A stretch of 64,000 bases of DNA from positions 356,210 to 420,209 of the forward strand of contig NZ_RQPJ01000021.1 in NCBI RefSeq assembly GCF_003957295.1, read 5' to 3'. The DNA is from Arenibacter aquaticus. GTDB lineage: Bacteria; Bacteroidota; Bacteroidia; Flavobacteriales; Flavobacteriaceae. How positions within the stretch are numbered: position 1 is the stretch's first letter; each line of letters opens with the position of its first letter. Shown piece by piece: positions 8,349 through 17,474 of the stretch. The translations under genes were made by a program, and so were the position numbers. Below the pieces are notes generated by a model. The model had not been told where the DNA came from. It searched no databases and saw nothing but the letters and a program-made list of their open reading frames with translations.

Positions 8349-9158
8349 TTGAAAGATACCATAAGGACTTATAACAAGATTGCTTCGGAAGTAGGTATAA
8401 AAATTGAGCCTTTTGATATATCCAAACGCTATACCAAGCCCCATAAGCACAATAAGTACTTGGAAATTATCTATTTTGTTAAAGGTAGTGGCTTTCATCA
8501 TCTGGACATGAAAAGCCATAAAATAGAACCTCCGTTGTTGTTCTTGGTAAAGAAGGATGAGGTACACCATTGGGAAATAGATACGGTACCCCAAGGGTAC
8601 GTAATTATTATTAAGGAGTCGTTTTTGGAAGAAACACTGGACAAGTATATCAATACCCAATTAATTAAACTGAGTAATAGTCAAAAAGTATTTGTCAACG
8701 AAAAGGATCTTTCCTTGCAAGCTTTATTTGATGCAATGTGTTGGGAAATGAAGCAAGATCCTTTGAATCAGGAAGTGGTAGAAGGAGGTTTAAAGGCCAT
8801 TTTGTCAAAAATAGTGAAATACGCTGCGGCACAGGGAGCGGACAATAACGATAAGGCTATACAGTTTGTTGATTTATTATCGGGAGATTTAAAAAATAAT
8901 GTTTCTTTCTATGCGGATAGCCTCCATACCACCTCACAGAATCTCAATGCCATATGTAATAAAGCATTTGGGAAGACTGCTTCTGATGTAATTGCCGAAC
9001 ATATTATCAGGGAAGTGAAAAGACAATTGTTATACACCAATAAATCTATTGGTGATATTGCTTACGCTCTTGAGTTTAAGGACACCTCCCATTTTACCAA
9101 ATATTTTAAGCGATACACCCAACAAACGCCCTTGCAGTATAAAAAATCCCATATGTAA
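8349..9158 (+). CDS. AraC family transcriptional regulator
   Basis: A 269-residue regulator with an N-terminal cupin-like sensor domain (K-P-H-K-H-N-K-Y-L-E-I-I-Y-F, then a beta-rich stretch to about residue 95) and a C-terminal double helix-turn-helix (residues about 175-268; I-G-D-I-A-Y-A-L-E-F-K-D-T-S-H-F-T-K-Y-F-K-R-Y ... T-P-L-Q-Y). The start is a TTG at 8349; no ATG lies in frame before residue 54, which would cut the sensor domain, so a non-ATG start is likely. It is followed 87 bp later by the outer-membrane barrel gene, which it may control. Confidence 0.88.
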   Translation: MKDTIRTYNKIASEVGIKIEPFDISKRYTKPHKHNKYLEIIYFVKGSGFHHLDMKSHKIEPPLLFLVKKDEVHHWEIDTVPQGYVIIIKESFLEETLDKYINTQLIKLSNSQKVFVNEKDLSLQALFDAMCWEMKQDPLNQEVVEGGLKAILSKIVKYAAAQGADNNDKAIQFVDLLSGDLKNNVSFYADSLHTTSQNLNAICNKAFGKTASDVIAEHIIREVKRQLLYTNKSIGDIAYALEFKDTSHFTKYFKRYTQQTPLQYKKSHM

Positions 9159-9211
9159 TTGTAAATACCATTCCTTTTTCAAATACACCATTTTAAGTTT
9201 GTCCAGTCTCC

Positions 9212-9219
9212 TATTTTTG
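9212..9219 (+). promoter_or_regulatory. Candidate -7 element for the outer-membrane barrel gene
   Basis: TATTTTTG matches the Bacteroidota TAnnTTTG consensus and lies 26 bp before the ATG at 9246. No well-placed TTG -33 element is seen, which would fit activator dependence. Confidence 0.4.
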
Positions 9220-9245
9220 TCGGACCAAAATCAAATTAGACATTT

Positions 9246-11756
9246 ATGTATAGTAAGAGTATTTTAGTTATGGCAGGCCTATTTTTTGGGGTACAAGCCT
9301 TGACAGCCCAAATTTCCGGAAAGATTATCGATGCAAGTGACGGTTCACCTTTGGAATATGCTACTGCAGCCTTGTACAAGCAAGCCAATGGTGACCTGGT
9401 AACGGGAGTGGTAACTTCGGGGGATGGGTCCTTTATCATAGAAAGAGTAAAACCGGGAACCTATTATTTAGAGGCCTCTTTTATGGGGTATGATACCAAA
9501 ACTATTTCCAATATTAGTATTGATAAAAAGCAGCCCAAGCAGGATCTGTCCGAAGTGGGGCTAACCTTTGGCAACCAACTGGAAGAAGTTGTGGTACAGG
9601 GACAACGGGCCACGGTGCTACATAAAATAGACCGTCAGGTATTCGATTCCAAAAAATTCCAAAATAGCCAAGGGGGCAATGCCATTGATGTTGTAAGGAA
9701 TCTGCCATCTGTAACCGTTGATGTACAAGGCGGTATAAGTGTTCGTGGCAGTAAGGGATTTGCAGTCCTAATTAACGGTAAGCCTACCCAAGGAGATGCC
9801 AGTGCCATACTGGCCCAATTACCAGCCAATGCCCTAGAGACGGTGGAATTGATTACTGCACCATCCGCCAAATATGACCCGGAAGGAAAGGGCGGTATTT
9901 TAAATATTATTACCAAAAAAGGAGCAACCAATGGGGTCTTTACCCAGATCAATGTGCGTGGCGGGCTACCTTCCATAGAGCCTTATGACACCAAGGAAGC
10001 TGCCCAGCGATACGGAATTGATGCTACCCTAAACAGGCGAACGGATAAATGGAACCTTTCCTTTGGTACCAGTTACCAGCGCAACGATAAAACAGGAAGA
10101 AGGGAAGGGGAAGTATTTGTAATTAACCAGGCCGAGGACAAACAAACTTTTTTACCGTCTGATGGGGAGCGTAGTTTTGATGACGTTAGTTACAACGGCA
10201 GATTTAGCGTAGATTTCACCCCTAACGACTCTGACACCTATTCATTGGGCTTTTATGCAGGGAAACATACAGTAGACCGTTTGGCAGATATTGACTACTA
10301 TGACAATCATGCCATTTCTCCTATTGGCAGTGGGAATAGGGAGTATACTTTTCAGTATTACAATCATAATCTAAGGACCAGAAAGGGAGATTTTGCCTTG
10401 GGGAGCTTTGATTATGCCCATAAATTCAACGATGATTCCAAATTATCTACTTCTTTACTTTATGAGTACACTTTTTTGGGAGGTCCTACCTATAACGATA
10501 ATTTAGGTCTTAATGATCGTAATATTGTTTATCAACAAGAATACAATACCAATGACAATCCCTTAAACGGGTATCGGGTAAATCTAGACTACCAATTTAG
10601 ACCTTTTTCTTTCGGGATGCTGGAAACAGGATATCAATATAGGAATATTGACCATACTGGCGAATTTGTTTATGAGCGTGACGGTGTATTGGTACCGGAA
10701 TTTTCCAGTAATATAAGCCTTGAGAGAACCATTCATTCCGGATATGCTCAACTAACAGGGGCAAGCAGTAAATGGGACTATGCAGGAGGTGTGCGTTTGG
10801 AATCTATGGACCGTACCTATTCGGAAGAGTTAAGGACTGCCGATCCAGAACAAACCTATAAGTACAATTTCGTAAAGTTGTTCCCTTCGGCATCCCTGCA
10901 ATATGCCGTTAATGATAGGACAAAATTAAAGGCGGCCTACAGCAAAAGGGTAGAAAGAACAACCACCCTTAAAATGAACAGTTTTGCAGAGAGGGAGCAT
11001 TCAGAGGTTTTTGAACAAGGGGACAATCAATTAAGACCAGAATTTATTGATTTGGTAGAATTGGGAGTGACCAAAAGTTTAAGAGGAGGCAATTCATTTA
11101 GCGCAACTGCTTATTATAGACATGTAGACAATGTAATTAACCGAGTAAATACCTTGGCATATGAAGCCAATGGGGCGGTACTGGACAGTATAATCAATAG
11201 AGTGTATTCCAATGTAGGAAAAAGTAGTGCCTTGGGAATTGAAATAGGGGCGCAACTAAAGCCAACGGATAATTGGACCAATTACATAGGGGCCAATATT
11301 TATTCCTATGATATAGACGGGGCCTTTATCTTTAGACACAGAGATGGTGTTAGTAGAAACTACGATGTAAACAGTAGTGCTACCATTTATTCTTTGAACC
11401 TAAATTCTACCTATTCCTTTTGGGAAAATGCCTCCCTACAATTTACATTCAATTATTTATCGGATACCAATACAGCCCAGGGTGAAGATTCAAGGTTTTA
11501 CTCCCCCAACCTAACGTTTAGGAAGTCGTTTTTTGACGATAGGTTAACGGCCACCTTGCAATGGCAAAATATAGATATGGGAATGCTTGATACCAATGAA
11601 CAGCGAATAACCACCTTTAAGGAGAATGAATTTTATACCACAACCAATTACAGGTATGAGGTAGACATGATATCTATAAATCTTTCATATACCTTTAATG
11701 CTATTAAAAATAAGTCCAAGTTTATAGAGAGCGAATTTGGTAAAAAAGAATTTTAA
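9246..11756 (+). CDS. Outer-membrane beta-barrel protein of TonB-dependent receptor type
   Basis: An 836-residue outer-membrane protein. A signal peptide (residues 1 to about 21, ending A-L-T-A-Q) is followed by a carboxypeptidase-regulatory-like beta-sandwich (about 22-105; G-K-I-I-D-A-S-D-G-S-P-L-E-Y-A-T), then a plug domain (L-E-E-V-V-V-Q-G-Q onward; the G-K-G-G-I-L-N-I-I-T-K-K end of the plug is near 215-225), and a long alternating C-terminal barrel. This layout is that of the 'outer membrane beta-barrel family' group of TonB-receptor relatives in Bacteroidota, thought to import ligands through the outer membrane. No SusD partner gene is present, so substrate is unknown. The upstream AraC gene may regulate it. 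A strong terminator follows. Confidence 0.9.
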   Translation: MYSKSILVMAGLFFGVQALTAQISGKIIDASDGSPLEYATAALYKQANGDLVTGVVTSGDGSFIIERVKPGTYYLEASFMGYDTKTISNISIDKKQPKQDLSEVGLTFGNQLEEVVVQGQRATVLHKIDRQVFDSKKFQNSQGGNAIDVVRNLPSVTVDVQGGISVRGSKGFAVLINGKPTQGDASAILAQLPANALETVELITAPSAKYDPEGKGGILNIITKKGATNGVFTQINVRGGLPSIEPYDTKEAAQRYGIDATLNRRTDKWNLSFGTSYQRNDKTGRREGEVFVINQAEDKQTFLPSDGERSFDDVSYNGRFSVDFTPNDSDTYSLGFYAGKHTVDRLADIDYYDNHAISPIGSGNREYTFQYYNHNLRTRKGDFALGSFDYAHKFNDDSKLSTSLLYEYTFLGGPTYNDNLGLNDRNIVYQQEYNTNDNPLNGYRVNLDYQFRPFSFGMLETGYQYRNIDHTGEFVYERDGVLVPEFSSNISLERTIHSGYAQLTGASSKWDYAGGVRLESMDRTYSEELRTADPEQTYKYNFVKLFPSASLQYAVNDRTKLKAAYSKRVERTTTLKMNSFAEREHSEVFEQGDNQLRPEFIDLVELGVTKSLRGGNSFSATAYYRHVDNVINRVNTLAYEANGAVLDSIINRVYSNVGKSSALGIEIGAQLKPTDNWTNYIGANIYSYDIDGAFIFRHRDGVSRNYDVNSSATIYSLNLNSTYSFWENASLQFTFNYLSDTNTAQGEDSRFYSPNLTFRKSFFDDRLTATLQWQNIDMGMLDTNEQRITTFKENEFYTTTNYRYEVDMISINLSYTFNAIKNKSKFIESEFGKKEF

Positions 11757-11784
11757 TACCTCCGGTATAGTAATAAGACAATTT

Positions 11785-11822
11785 AAAAAAGGTTCGGCTA
11801 TTTACTTTGCCGAACCTTTTTT
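11785..11822 (+). terminator. Rho-independent terminator of the barrel gene
   Basis: GGTTCGGC (11791-11798) pairs perfectly with GCCGAACC (11809-11816), with A-run before and T-run after. The remaining 11823-12120 stretch shows no supported gene. Confidence 0.88.
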
Positions 11823-12122
11823 GTTATAGAGGATCTATCTATCTGTATAACAACCTATAATCATAAACTACCATTGTTTTGTGGTGAACGCTAGCAGTAA
11901 ACACTAGGATATAGTTAAATTCAAATATGGTATTTTATGCTACTTCACGCATTTATGTCATAGCTTTTTAAGAAGGCTTTAACCTAAAACAGGATAAAAT
12001 GAGCTCAAAAAATACGGGAATAACTGAAAATTAATCGGTTAGAGGTCATGAAAATAGGGGCTTGAGGTAAAAATAACCACTTTTTTCGGTGAATTTTCAA
12101 AAGATTTGGAACTAAACTGCTG

Positions 12123-12149
12123 TTGTTTAAATTATTAGCACCATATTTG
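12123..12149 (+). promoter_or_regulatory. Candidate promoter of the cold-shock gene
   Basis: TTG at 12123-12125 lies 16 bp before CATATTTG (12142-12149), a one-base variant of TAnnTTTG. A transcription start near 12157 would give a short leader of roughly 28 nt before the ATG at 12185. Confidence 0.4.
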
Positions 12150-12184
12150 CAAAATAATATTATAATAAATTTAATTACATTACG

Positions 12185-12379
12185 ATGAGTAGTAAAGGAA
12201 CAGTAAAATTTTTCAACGACACTAAAGGTTTTGGTTTTATCACCGAAGAAGGTGTTGAAAAAGATCATTTTGTACACATTTCTGGATTGATCGATGAAAT
12301 CCGTGAAGGAGATGAAGTATCTTTTGATCTAAAAGAAGGTAAAAAAGGATTGAATGCAGTAAACGTACAAGTTATATAA
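12185..12379 (+). CDS. Cold-shock domain protein
   Basis: A 64-residue single cold-shock domain. RNP1 (K-G-F-G-F-I) and RNP2 (H-F-V-H-I) are intact, and the length is normal for CspA-type RNA chaperones that melt secondary structure in mRNA. It stands alone between two terminators with its own promoter. Confidence 0.95.
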   Translation: MSSKGTVKFFNDTKGFGFITEEGVEKDHFVHISGLIDEIREGDEVSFDLKEGKKGLNAVNVQVI

Positions 12380-12408
12380 TATATACTTCCAAGTTTAATG
12401 AAAAGAAG

Positions 12409-12444
12409 AGACCGTCTAAATTATTTAGACGGTCTTTTTTTTTT
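12409..12444 (+). terminator. Strong terminator after the cold-shock gene
   Basis: AGACCGTCTAAAT pairs with ATTTAGACGGTCT around a very short centre, followed by about ten T. It may act in both directions, since the dioxygenase gene ends at 12482 on the other strand. Confidence 0.88.
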
Positions 12445-12481
12445 GCTATAATCCAGAATTCTTCATTTAAATACTGATAGA

Positions 12482-13177
12482 TTATACTACAATCGTCTTC
12501 AATAGCGTATAACCATCTGTATTATTGCCTGTAAGGGAGTCGGTCATATTCCCGTCTACCCCATCCGAAAAAACGCTGTCCCCCGTATTTAGGGTGTCCG
12601 CCTCCCCTTTATAGTCTGTAGAAGTATAGACGGTATCACAAACTGATTTTGGAAAGGCAATTTGACTCACCCGTATAGAGGTTTCATTGACAGTCAATAT
12701 TTCCAAATGAATATGCGGAGCCCTACCTGGATACCATCCTGGGAAAATACTTATAAAACTGGCGTTCCCATTGGCATCCGTTGTTTGTCGGCCTCGTAGA
12801 AAATGCGATTGGGTAAAATCCTCTTCCTGTAAGGAGGTATTTCCATATTCAGAGTAGTAGCCCTGGGCATCGCAATGCCAAATATCTACAAGGACACCGG
12901 ATAAAGGGTTACAGTTGTTGCTTTTGTCCAGCACACTAATGGTAATGAGCATTGCAACCCCGGATCTGTCCCCAACTATATTTTCCCTCATTAATTGGGA
13001 AGGAGTCTTAATGGTAAATGGACCAGTGGTTTCACTGGGTGATAATTCGCATTCCACTAGCTCTTCCTTTTCATTGAATGGATCCTTATCCTTGGAGCAG
13101 GCATGCAATACGGTGGGGACGGCAACCAGTGACCCCATACCTATTAAGCCTTTTTTTAAAAAATCTGTTCTTTTCAT
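12482..13177 (-). CDS. Exported intradiol ring-cleavage dioxygenase-like protein
   Basis: A 231-residue protein of the protocatechuate 3,4-dioxygenase / catechol 1,2-dioxygenase beta-sandwich. The non-haem Fe(III) ligands appear intact: Tyr108 (or Y107) in H-C-D-A-Q-G-Y-Y-S-E-Y, Tyr149 in G-W-Y-P-G-R, His155 and His157 in P-H-I-H-L. The N-terminus MKRTDFLKKGLIGMGSLVAV...HACSKD carries a hydrophobic signal ending in Cys27, so it is probably an exported lipoprotein; such 'solo' exported members are common in Bacteroidota. It lacks any aromatic-degradation neighbours, so the substrate is unknown. It converges on the cold-shock terminator. Confidence 0.85.
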   Translation of the reverse strand: MKRTDFLKKGLIGMGSLVAVPTVLHACSKDKDPFNEKEELVECELSPSETTGPFTIKTPSQLMRENIVGDRSGVAMLITISVLDKSNNCNPLSGVLVDIWHCDAQGYYSEYGNTSLQEEDFTQSHFLRGRQTTDANGNASFISIFPGWYPGRAPHIHLEILTVNETSIRVSQIAFPKSVCDTVYTSTDYKGEADTLNTGDSVFSDGVDGNMTDSLTGNNTDGYTLLKTIVV

Positions 13178-13429
13178 CTTGGCTTGTCTTTGGATGATAA
13201 ATTATCTATAAGTTAAGGATTTTTCGTTGATGATTATAAAAACAACTGGAATTCAGTAGGTTGATTTCTCACTTGTAAGAGAAAAAGTAACAAAAAGTCT
13301 GTATTTCATCGAAAAAATGGAAATAAATGAATAAATGGGTAGGGTATTGCCCAACTTTGATTGTTATCTTGTATAACGCTTTGTTGTTTAAGCTTAGGCC
13401 TATTGATATTAACATTAAAAATTGGAGTT

Positions 13430-14311
13430 ATGAAAGTTCGTTTATTATCAAGTGTATTATTATTGGTTTTTATAGTTATGGCATCCTGTACGGATAATGA
13501 TGACCGAAATAGTGATTATGGAAAGTTGTCCATTGATCTAACAGATGCTCCCTTCCCACATGATATGGTAGCGGAAGCCAATGTTACTGTTTTTAAGGTA
13601 GAAGCCCGTTATAAAGGGGATATGGATATAAATTTGGAAGAAAATGATGATGTGGACGATGATAATGAATCTTCTTTCATAGTACTGATGGAAGAGGAAG
13701 TTCAGGTAAACTTATTGGATCTGACCAACGGTGTTACTACTAATTTGGTGGATGTTGATGTTCCGGTGGGGACCTATGATCTGGTAAGAGTCTATGTAAA
13801 GGGTGTTAACGTGGTATTGGTTGATGGCACTACGTATGATTTAAAGGTGCCTAGCGGAGAACAGTCAGGGATCAAAGTCTTTATTAAACCGGGAATAGTG
13901 GTAAGTGGTGGATTAAGTTCCGATCTTTTGTTGGATTTTGATGTAAGTAAATCCTTTGTTGCCAGGGGCGGGGGAAACTTAATTTCGGATATTAAGGGAT
14001 TTAATTTTAAACCCGTAATCAAGGCTTGCAATCTGTCTACTGCTGGTACATTATCTGGAATGGTGTCCACTTTGCAGGAAGATCTTGTTGTTGGGCTGGA
14101 AGGAGCTCAAGTGGCAGTTTTCGCGGCCGACACCTTAAATACAACTACATTTAGTGATGCAGACGGATATTATAAGGTTTTGGGGCTAAGTGCCGGTTCC
14201 TATGATGTGGAAGTGGAGCTGGATGGTTATCAAATTCAAACGGCTGCCGATATTGAAATTATTGCGGGTAATAGGACCGTACAAGACTTTAATATGGTTG
14301 TTCAGGATTAA
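13430..14311 (+). CDS. DUF4382 lipoprotein with C-terminal carboxypeptidase-regulatory-like domain
   Basis: I start at the ATG at 13430 (293 residues), which gives the lipoprotein signal MKVRLLSSVLLLVFIVMASC; the frame is open back to 13361. Residues about 30-205 match the DUF4382 pattern (G-K-L-S-I-D-L-T-D-A-P-F, a D/E-rich loop, then D-L-V-R-V-Y-V-K and S-G-I-K-V-F-I-K-P-G). Residues about 215-293 form a CarboxypepD_reg-like sandwich (G-T-L-S-G-M-V, ending in a Y-D-V-E-V-E-L-D-G-Y repeat). The protein should sit on the cell surface or periplasmic face; function unknown. The terminator at 14338 follows directly. Confidence 0.8.
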   Translation: MKVRLLSSVLLLVFIVMASCTDNDDRNSDYGKLSIDLTDAPFPHDMVAEANVTVFKVEARYKGDMDINLEENDDVDDDNESSFIVLMEEEVQVNLLDLTNGVTTNLVDVDVPVGTYDLVRVYVKGVNVVLVDGTTYDLKVPSGEQSGIKVFIKPGIVVSGGLSSDLLLDFDVSKSFVARGGGNLISDIKGFNFKPVIKACNLSTAGTLSGMVSTLQEDLVVGLEGAQVAVFAADTLNTTTFSDADGYYKVLGLSAGSYDVEVELDGYQIQTAADIEIIAGNRTVQDFNMVVQD

Positions 14312-14337
14312 AATATAAGACTCTATCGGGTTTGGAA

Positions 14338-14366
14338 AGGTGTGCCTTAAGGCACACCTTTTTTTT
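14338..14366 (+). terminator. Terminator of the DUF4382 gene
   Basis: An AGGTGTGCCTT/AAGGCACACCT palindrome is followed by a run of T. Confidence 0.85.
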
Positions 14367-14441
14367 GCCATGACTATTTTTAAAGCTGGTTATAGTTATG
14401 GTCCTGGGGGGGGACAAAATGTGTTGAAAAATTATATAAAA

Positions 14442-14455
14442 CGAATATTTATTCG
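14442..14455. promoter_or_regulatory. Candidate TetR operator, copy 1
   Basis: CGAATA-TT-TATTCG is an inverted repeat 23 bp before the TetR ATG at 14479. The same element recurs at 15070-15083 in inverted orientation with one mismatch. Confidence 0.6.
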
Positions 14456-14478
14456 ATATAATATGTTATTTTTACAAG

Positions 14479-15051
14479 ATGAGGGTAAAAGACGAAACAA
14501 AACAGCTGGCTATTGTGGAAAACACCTTGTGTGTTGTTTCTGAAAAGGGGTTTGCCGGTGTAAAAATGGCAGATTTGGCCAAACGCGTGGGGCTATCTGT
14601 ATCAACACTTTATGTTTATTATAAGAATAAGGAAGATCTAATAATGTCTATAGCTGTAGACCTAATAGAAAGGGAGAGTCAGAGAAGTGAACAGGAGATA
14701 GTGGAAGCTTTGCCTTTTAAGCTAAAATTAAAAACAGTTTGGTTGTTTTGGGTCAATTTTAGTATAAATCATAGGAAGGAAATGAGTTTTCTGGAACAAT
14801 TGAAAAAATCCCCATATTATGGGAAATTACCCAATTCGGTAAAGGAGAGAAAAAGTAAGCTATCTACTGCACTTATTGACCAAGGAAAGAAGGAGGGGCT
14901 ACTTAAAAATGTTGATAACGATATCCTTATGGCAATATTGATTGCAGTTATGGGCGAAACGGTGAAGTTGATTATTCATGATAAAATGGAACTCAGCCAG
15001 AATAATATGGACCTTATGTTCTCCATGGTTTGGGACGCCATAAAAAGTTAA
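14479..15051 (+). CDS. TetR/AcrR family transcriptional regulator
   Basis: A 190-residue regulator starting MRVKDETKQLAIVENTLCVV. The N-terminal helix-turn-helix is V-K-M-A-D-L-A-K-R-V-G-L-S-V-S-T-L-Y-V-Y-Y-K-N-K-E-D-L. The C-terminal domain is helical without recognisable ligand residues. A palindromic site lies just upstream and an almost identical site precedes the next gene, 61 bp downstream, so it probably represses both its own gene and the MBL-fold hydrolase. It is similar in DNA-binding domain to the TetR at 7322-7900. Confidence 0.9.
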   Translation: MRVKDETKQLAIVENTLCVVSEKGFAGVKMADLAKRVGLSVSTLYVYYKNKEDLIMSIAVDLIERESQRSEQEIVEALPFKLKLKTVWLFWVNFSINHRKEMSFLEQLKKSPYYGKLPNSVKERKSKLSTALIDQGKKEGLLKNVDNDILMAILIAVMGETVKLIIHDKMELSQNNMDLMFSMVWDAIKS

Positions 15052-15069
15052 TTTTTTTTGAATTATAAT

Positions 15070-15083
15070 AGAATAAATATTCG
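15070..15083. promoter_or_regulatory. Candidate TetR operator, copy 2
   Basis: AGAATAAATATTCG is the reverse complement of copy 1 with one mismatch (13 of 14) and lies 28 bp before the MBL-fold gene. Confidence 0.6.
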
Positions 15084-15111
15084 ATTAAATAAATGGATTT
15101 GCACTTAGAAG

Positions 15112-16242
15112 ATGAAAATAATTAAAAAAATAGTAAGGAATATGGGTATAATAATTGGAGGCGGATTTCTTTTGATCATATTAATTGCGGTGATGTTCTT
15201 GTATTTAAGCCCCGAGTTTGGAGGGGTTCCCACAAAGGAGCAGAAAATGGCGTATGCAAAATCTCCTAATTATAGGGGTGGAAAGTTTATTAACAAAGAA
15301 GAGGTTAAACTTGACATGAGTATGCGGGATATGGGTAAAAGTTTGGCCGGATTTTTCGGTTCTCTACCTAATACAAAACCTCCTATGGATATTCCAGTTG
15401 ATAAGCTGGATTCCTTGGAAATTGTTCAGAAAAAGGACAGTACACGTCTTGTCTGGTTTGGTCACTCTACTTTTTTATTGCAAATAAGCAGCAAAACCAT
15501 TTTGATAGACCCGATGTTTGGAAAAGTACCTGCACCGCACCCCATGCTTGCCACCACTAGATTTAGCAAGGAGCTTCCTATTGATGTGGAAAAACTTCCC
15601 AATATAGATGTCGTACTCATTTCCCATGACCACTACGATCATTTGGACTATGGCTCCATTCAGAAACTAAAGGACAAGGTAAAAATGTTTTACGTCCCTT
15701 TGGGAGTTGGGGCACATTTACGGGAATGGGGTGTTGAAAGAGAGCGTATAATGGAGATGGATTGGTGGCAAGAAACCTCCCATGAGGATATAATAATACG
15801 ATGCACCCCTGCCCAACACTTCTCAGGGAGAGGAATTACGGATAGAGCCAGAACTCTGTGGAGTTCTTGGGTGATACAATCAAACAACAATAAAATATTT
15901 TTTAGTGGCGATAGTGGTTATGGACCCCATTTTAAGGAAATAGGGGATAAATTTGGTCCGTTCGATATTGCGATGCTAGAATGTGGGCAGTATAATGAGA
16001 TGTGGCCAGATATCCATATGTTCCCGGAACAAACTGCACAGGCAGGCTTAGATGTGCGTTCACGGCTGATTATGCCAATTCATTGGGGCGCCTTTAAACT
16101 GGCCATGCACCCTTGGACGGAGCCCGTAGAACGGGTTTCGGTTAAAGCTAAAGAATTAAACCTAGAGGTGCTGACTCCAAGAATAGGGGAGCCTATCAAC
16201 ATCAATAAAATAGAAGCGTCGACCTCCGAATGGTGGAAATAA
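15112..16242 (+). CDS. Membrane-anchored MBL-fold hydrolase (NAPE-PLD/RomA-like)
   Basis: A 376-residue protein with one N-terminal transmembrane helix (about residues 10-32) and a metallo-beta-lactamase fold. The metal motif is S-H-D-H-Y-D-H (His172, His174, Asp176, His177); later ligands include the C-G-D-S-G-Y-type segment F-S-G-D-S-G-Y and H-W-G-A-F near the end. The layout (L-V-W-F-G-H-S-T-F-L-L start, then P-A-Q-H-F-S-G-R-G) matches the NAPE-PLD / RomA / UlaG-like branch rather than antibiotic-degrading lactamases. Substrate could be a phospholipid or a sugar lactone; it cannot be told here. It is probably controlled by the adjacent TetR. Confidence 0.87.
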   Translation: MKIIKKIVRNMGIIIGGGFLLIILIAVMFLYLSPEFGGVPTKEQKMAYAKSPNYRGGKFINKEEVKLDMSMRDMGKSLAGFFGSLPNTKPPMDIPVDKLDSLEIVQKKDSTRLVWFGHSTFLLQISSKTILIDPMFGKVPAPHPMLATTRFSKELPIDVEKLPNIDVVLISHDHYDHLDYGSIQKLKDKVKMFYVPLGVGAHLREWGVERERIMEMDWWQETSHEDIIIRCTPAQHFSGRGITDRARTLWSSWVIQSNNNKIFFSGDSGYGPHFKEIGDKFGPFDIAMLECGQYNEMWPDIHMFPEQTAQAGLDVRSRLIMPIHWGAFKLAMHPWTEPVERVSVKAKELNLEVLTPRIGEPININKIEASTSEWWK

Positions 16243-16544
16243 TTTGAGTTTTGTGCATAATTACAGTTTTTAAGGATTATAAGCTATTGCCTTGTATGTC
16301 TAAGTTGTGTTAAATTCCATCAGTAATTTTTGTTTGGAACTTTTGTTGCTTTTAGTTTATTTATTGCTTGGGAGTGGATTATAAATTATTCTCGGCCAAT
16401 AGCTATGGAAGTATGGTGATGCAAGTTTTGAGGGTTTTTACGACTACTTAACTTTAAAAAGGACGGAGATAAACTGATATTCTGTTGCATGATAGCAGTA
16501 TGTGTTCTTTTGGAGCCCTAAAATACAGAAATAGCCATAGTACT
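16243..16544. other. Intergenic region before AraC gene
   Basis: About 300 bp without a supported gene. Alternative starts for the AraC gene lie at 16485 (TTG) and 16500 (ATG). No clear terminator or promoter consensus is visible. Confidence 0.35.
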
Positions 16545-17390
16545 ATGAAATTTATTGGAAATACACAGGAATACCTCTATTTAAAAACAATTGATAGTAG
16601 TAATTGCGATGTTTTAAAAGAGCATATAGAGGGTAGTCTCAGCATTCTGTGGTTTCAGGAAGAAAAAAATGTATTGGTAATAGATGGAAAAGAGGAGATC
16701 TTTTCCAAAGGCCATATTGTTTTTTTAACGGAATTTCACCGTATTGTACCCAAGAGGATAGGAAAAATTAGATTTTTAAGATTCAACAGGCCTTTCTATT
16801 GTATTTTGGATCACGATAGCGAGGTAGGCTGTAAAGGGGTATTGTTCTTTGGAGCTTCGCAACTCCCGGTGATAGGAATTTCGGAGGACGATTATATAAA
16901 ATTTGAAACCCTGTGGGAAATGTTTGTTATGGAGATGCAATCCAATGATAATTTGCAGATAAGTATGCTGCAAATGATGTTAAAGCGTTATTTGATACTA
17001 TGTGCCCGTCTCTATAAAAGTCAAGAAAACTATCCTCAGGAAAAGAGTGAGACGGATCTGATACGAGAATTTAATTTTTTGGTAGAGCAGTATTTTAGGA
17101 CTAAGCACAAGGTTGTGGACTATGCCGAAATACTTCATAGGTCACCTAAGACCATTTCCAATATTTTTTCAAAAATGAATGCGAAGTCGCCCTTAAAATT
17201 CATCCATGAACGCATTATGTTGGAAGCTAGGCGGCAGCTGTACTATACTGATAGTCCTGTTAAGGAAATAGCCTATGAACTAGGTTTTGAGGACATACAA
17301 TCCTTTAGTCGTTTTTTTAAGAAGCATGAGGGAATTTCCCCATCGGAATATAAAGGAAAAGGGAACATGGGAACAATTGCCAACTCTTAG
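16545..17390 (+). CDS. AraC family transcriptional regulator
   Basis: A 281-residue regulator from the ATG at 16545 (the frame extends upstream to a TTG at 16485). The N-terminal part is a poorly conserved sensor region (L-K-E-H-I-E-G-S-L-S-I-L-W-F), and the C-terminal 100 residues hold the double helix-turn-helix, with V-V-D-Y-A-E-I-L-H-R-S-P-K-T-I-S-N-I-F and V-K-E-I-A-Y-E-L-G-F-E-D-I-Q-S-F-S-R-F-F-K. It is followed by an AhpD-like and an OsmC gene, which it may regulate. Confidence 0.88.
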   Translation: MKFIGNTQEYLYLKTIDSSNCDVLKEHIEGSLSILWFQEEKNVLVIDGKEEIFSKGHIVFLTEFHRIVPKRIGKIRFLRFNRPFYCILDHDSEVGCKGVLFFGASQLPVIGISEDDYIKFETLWEMFVMEMQSNDNLQISMLQMMLKRYLILCARLYKSQENYPQEKSETDLIREFNFLVEQYFRTKHKVVDYAEILHRSPKTISNIFSKMNAKSPLKFIHERIMLEARRQLYYTDSPVKEIAYELGFEDIQSFSRFFKKHEGISPSEYKGKGNMGTIANS

Positions 17391-17474
17391 GGAAGTACTA
17401 CCTAACAGCTACCCTTGATTACTCCCCATCTTTGCATTGTTAAAAAAAAGTATAACAATTTAAATTTTAAGACA

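Noticed and set aside
15112-16242. Antibiotic-resistance metallo-beta-lactamase
   Set aside because: The HxHxDH motif is shared by the whole superfamily; the sequence layout fits NAPE-PLD/RomA-like hydrolases, and the protein is membrane-anchored.
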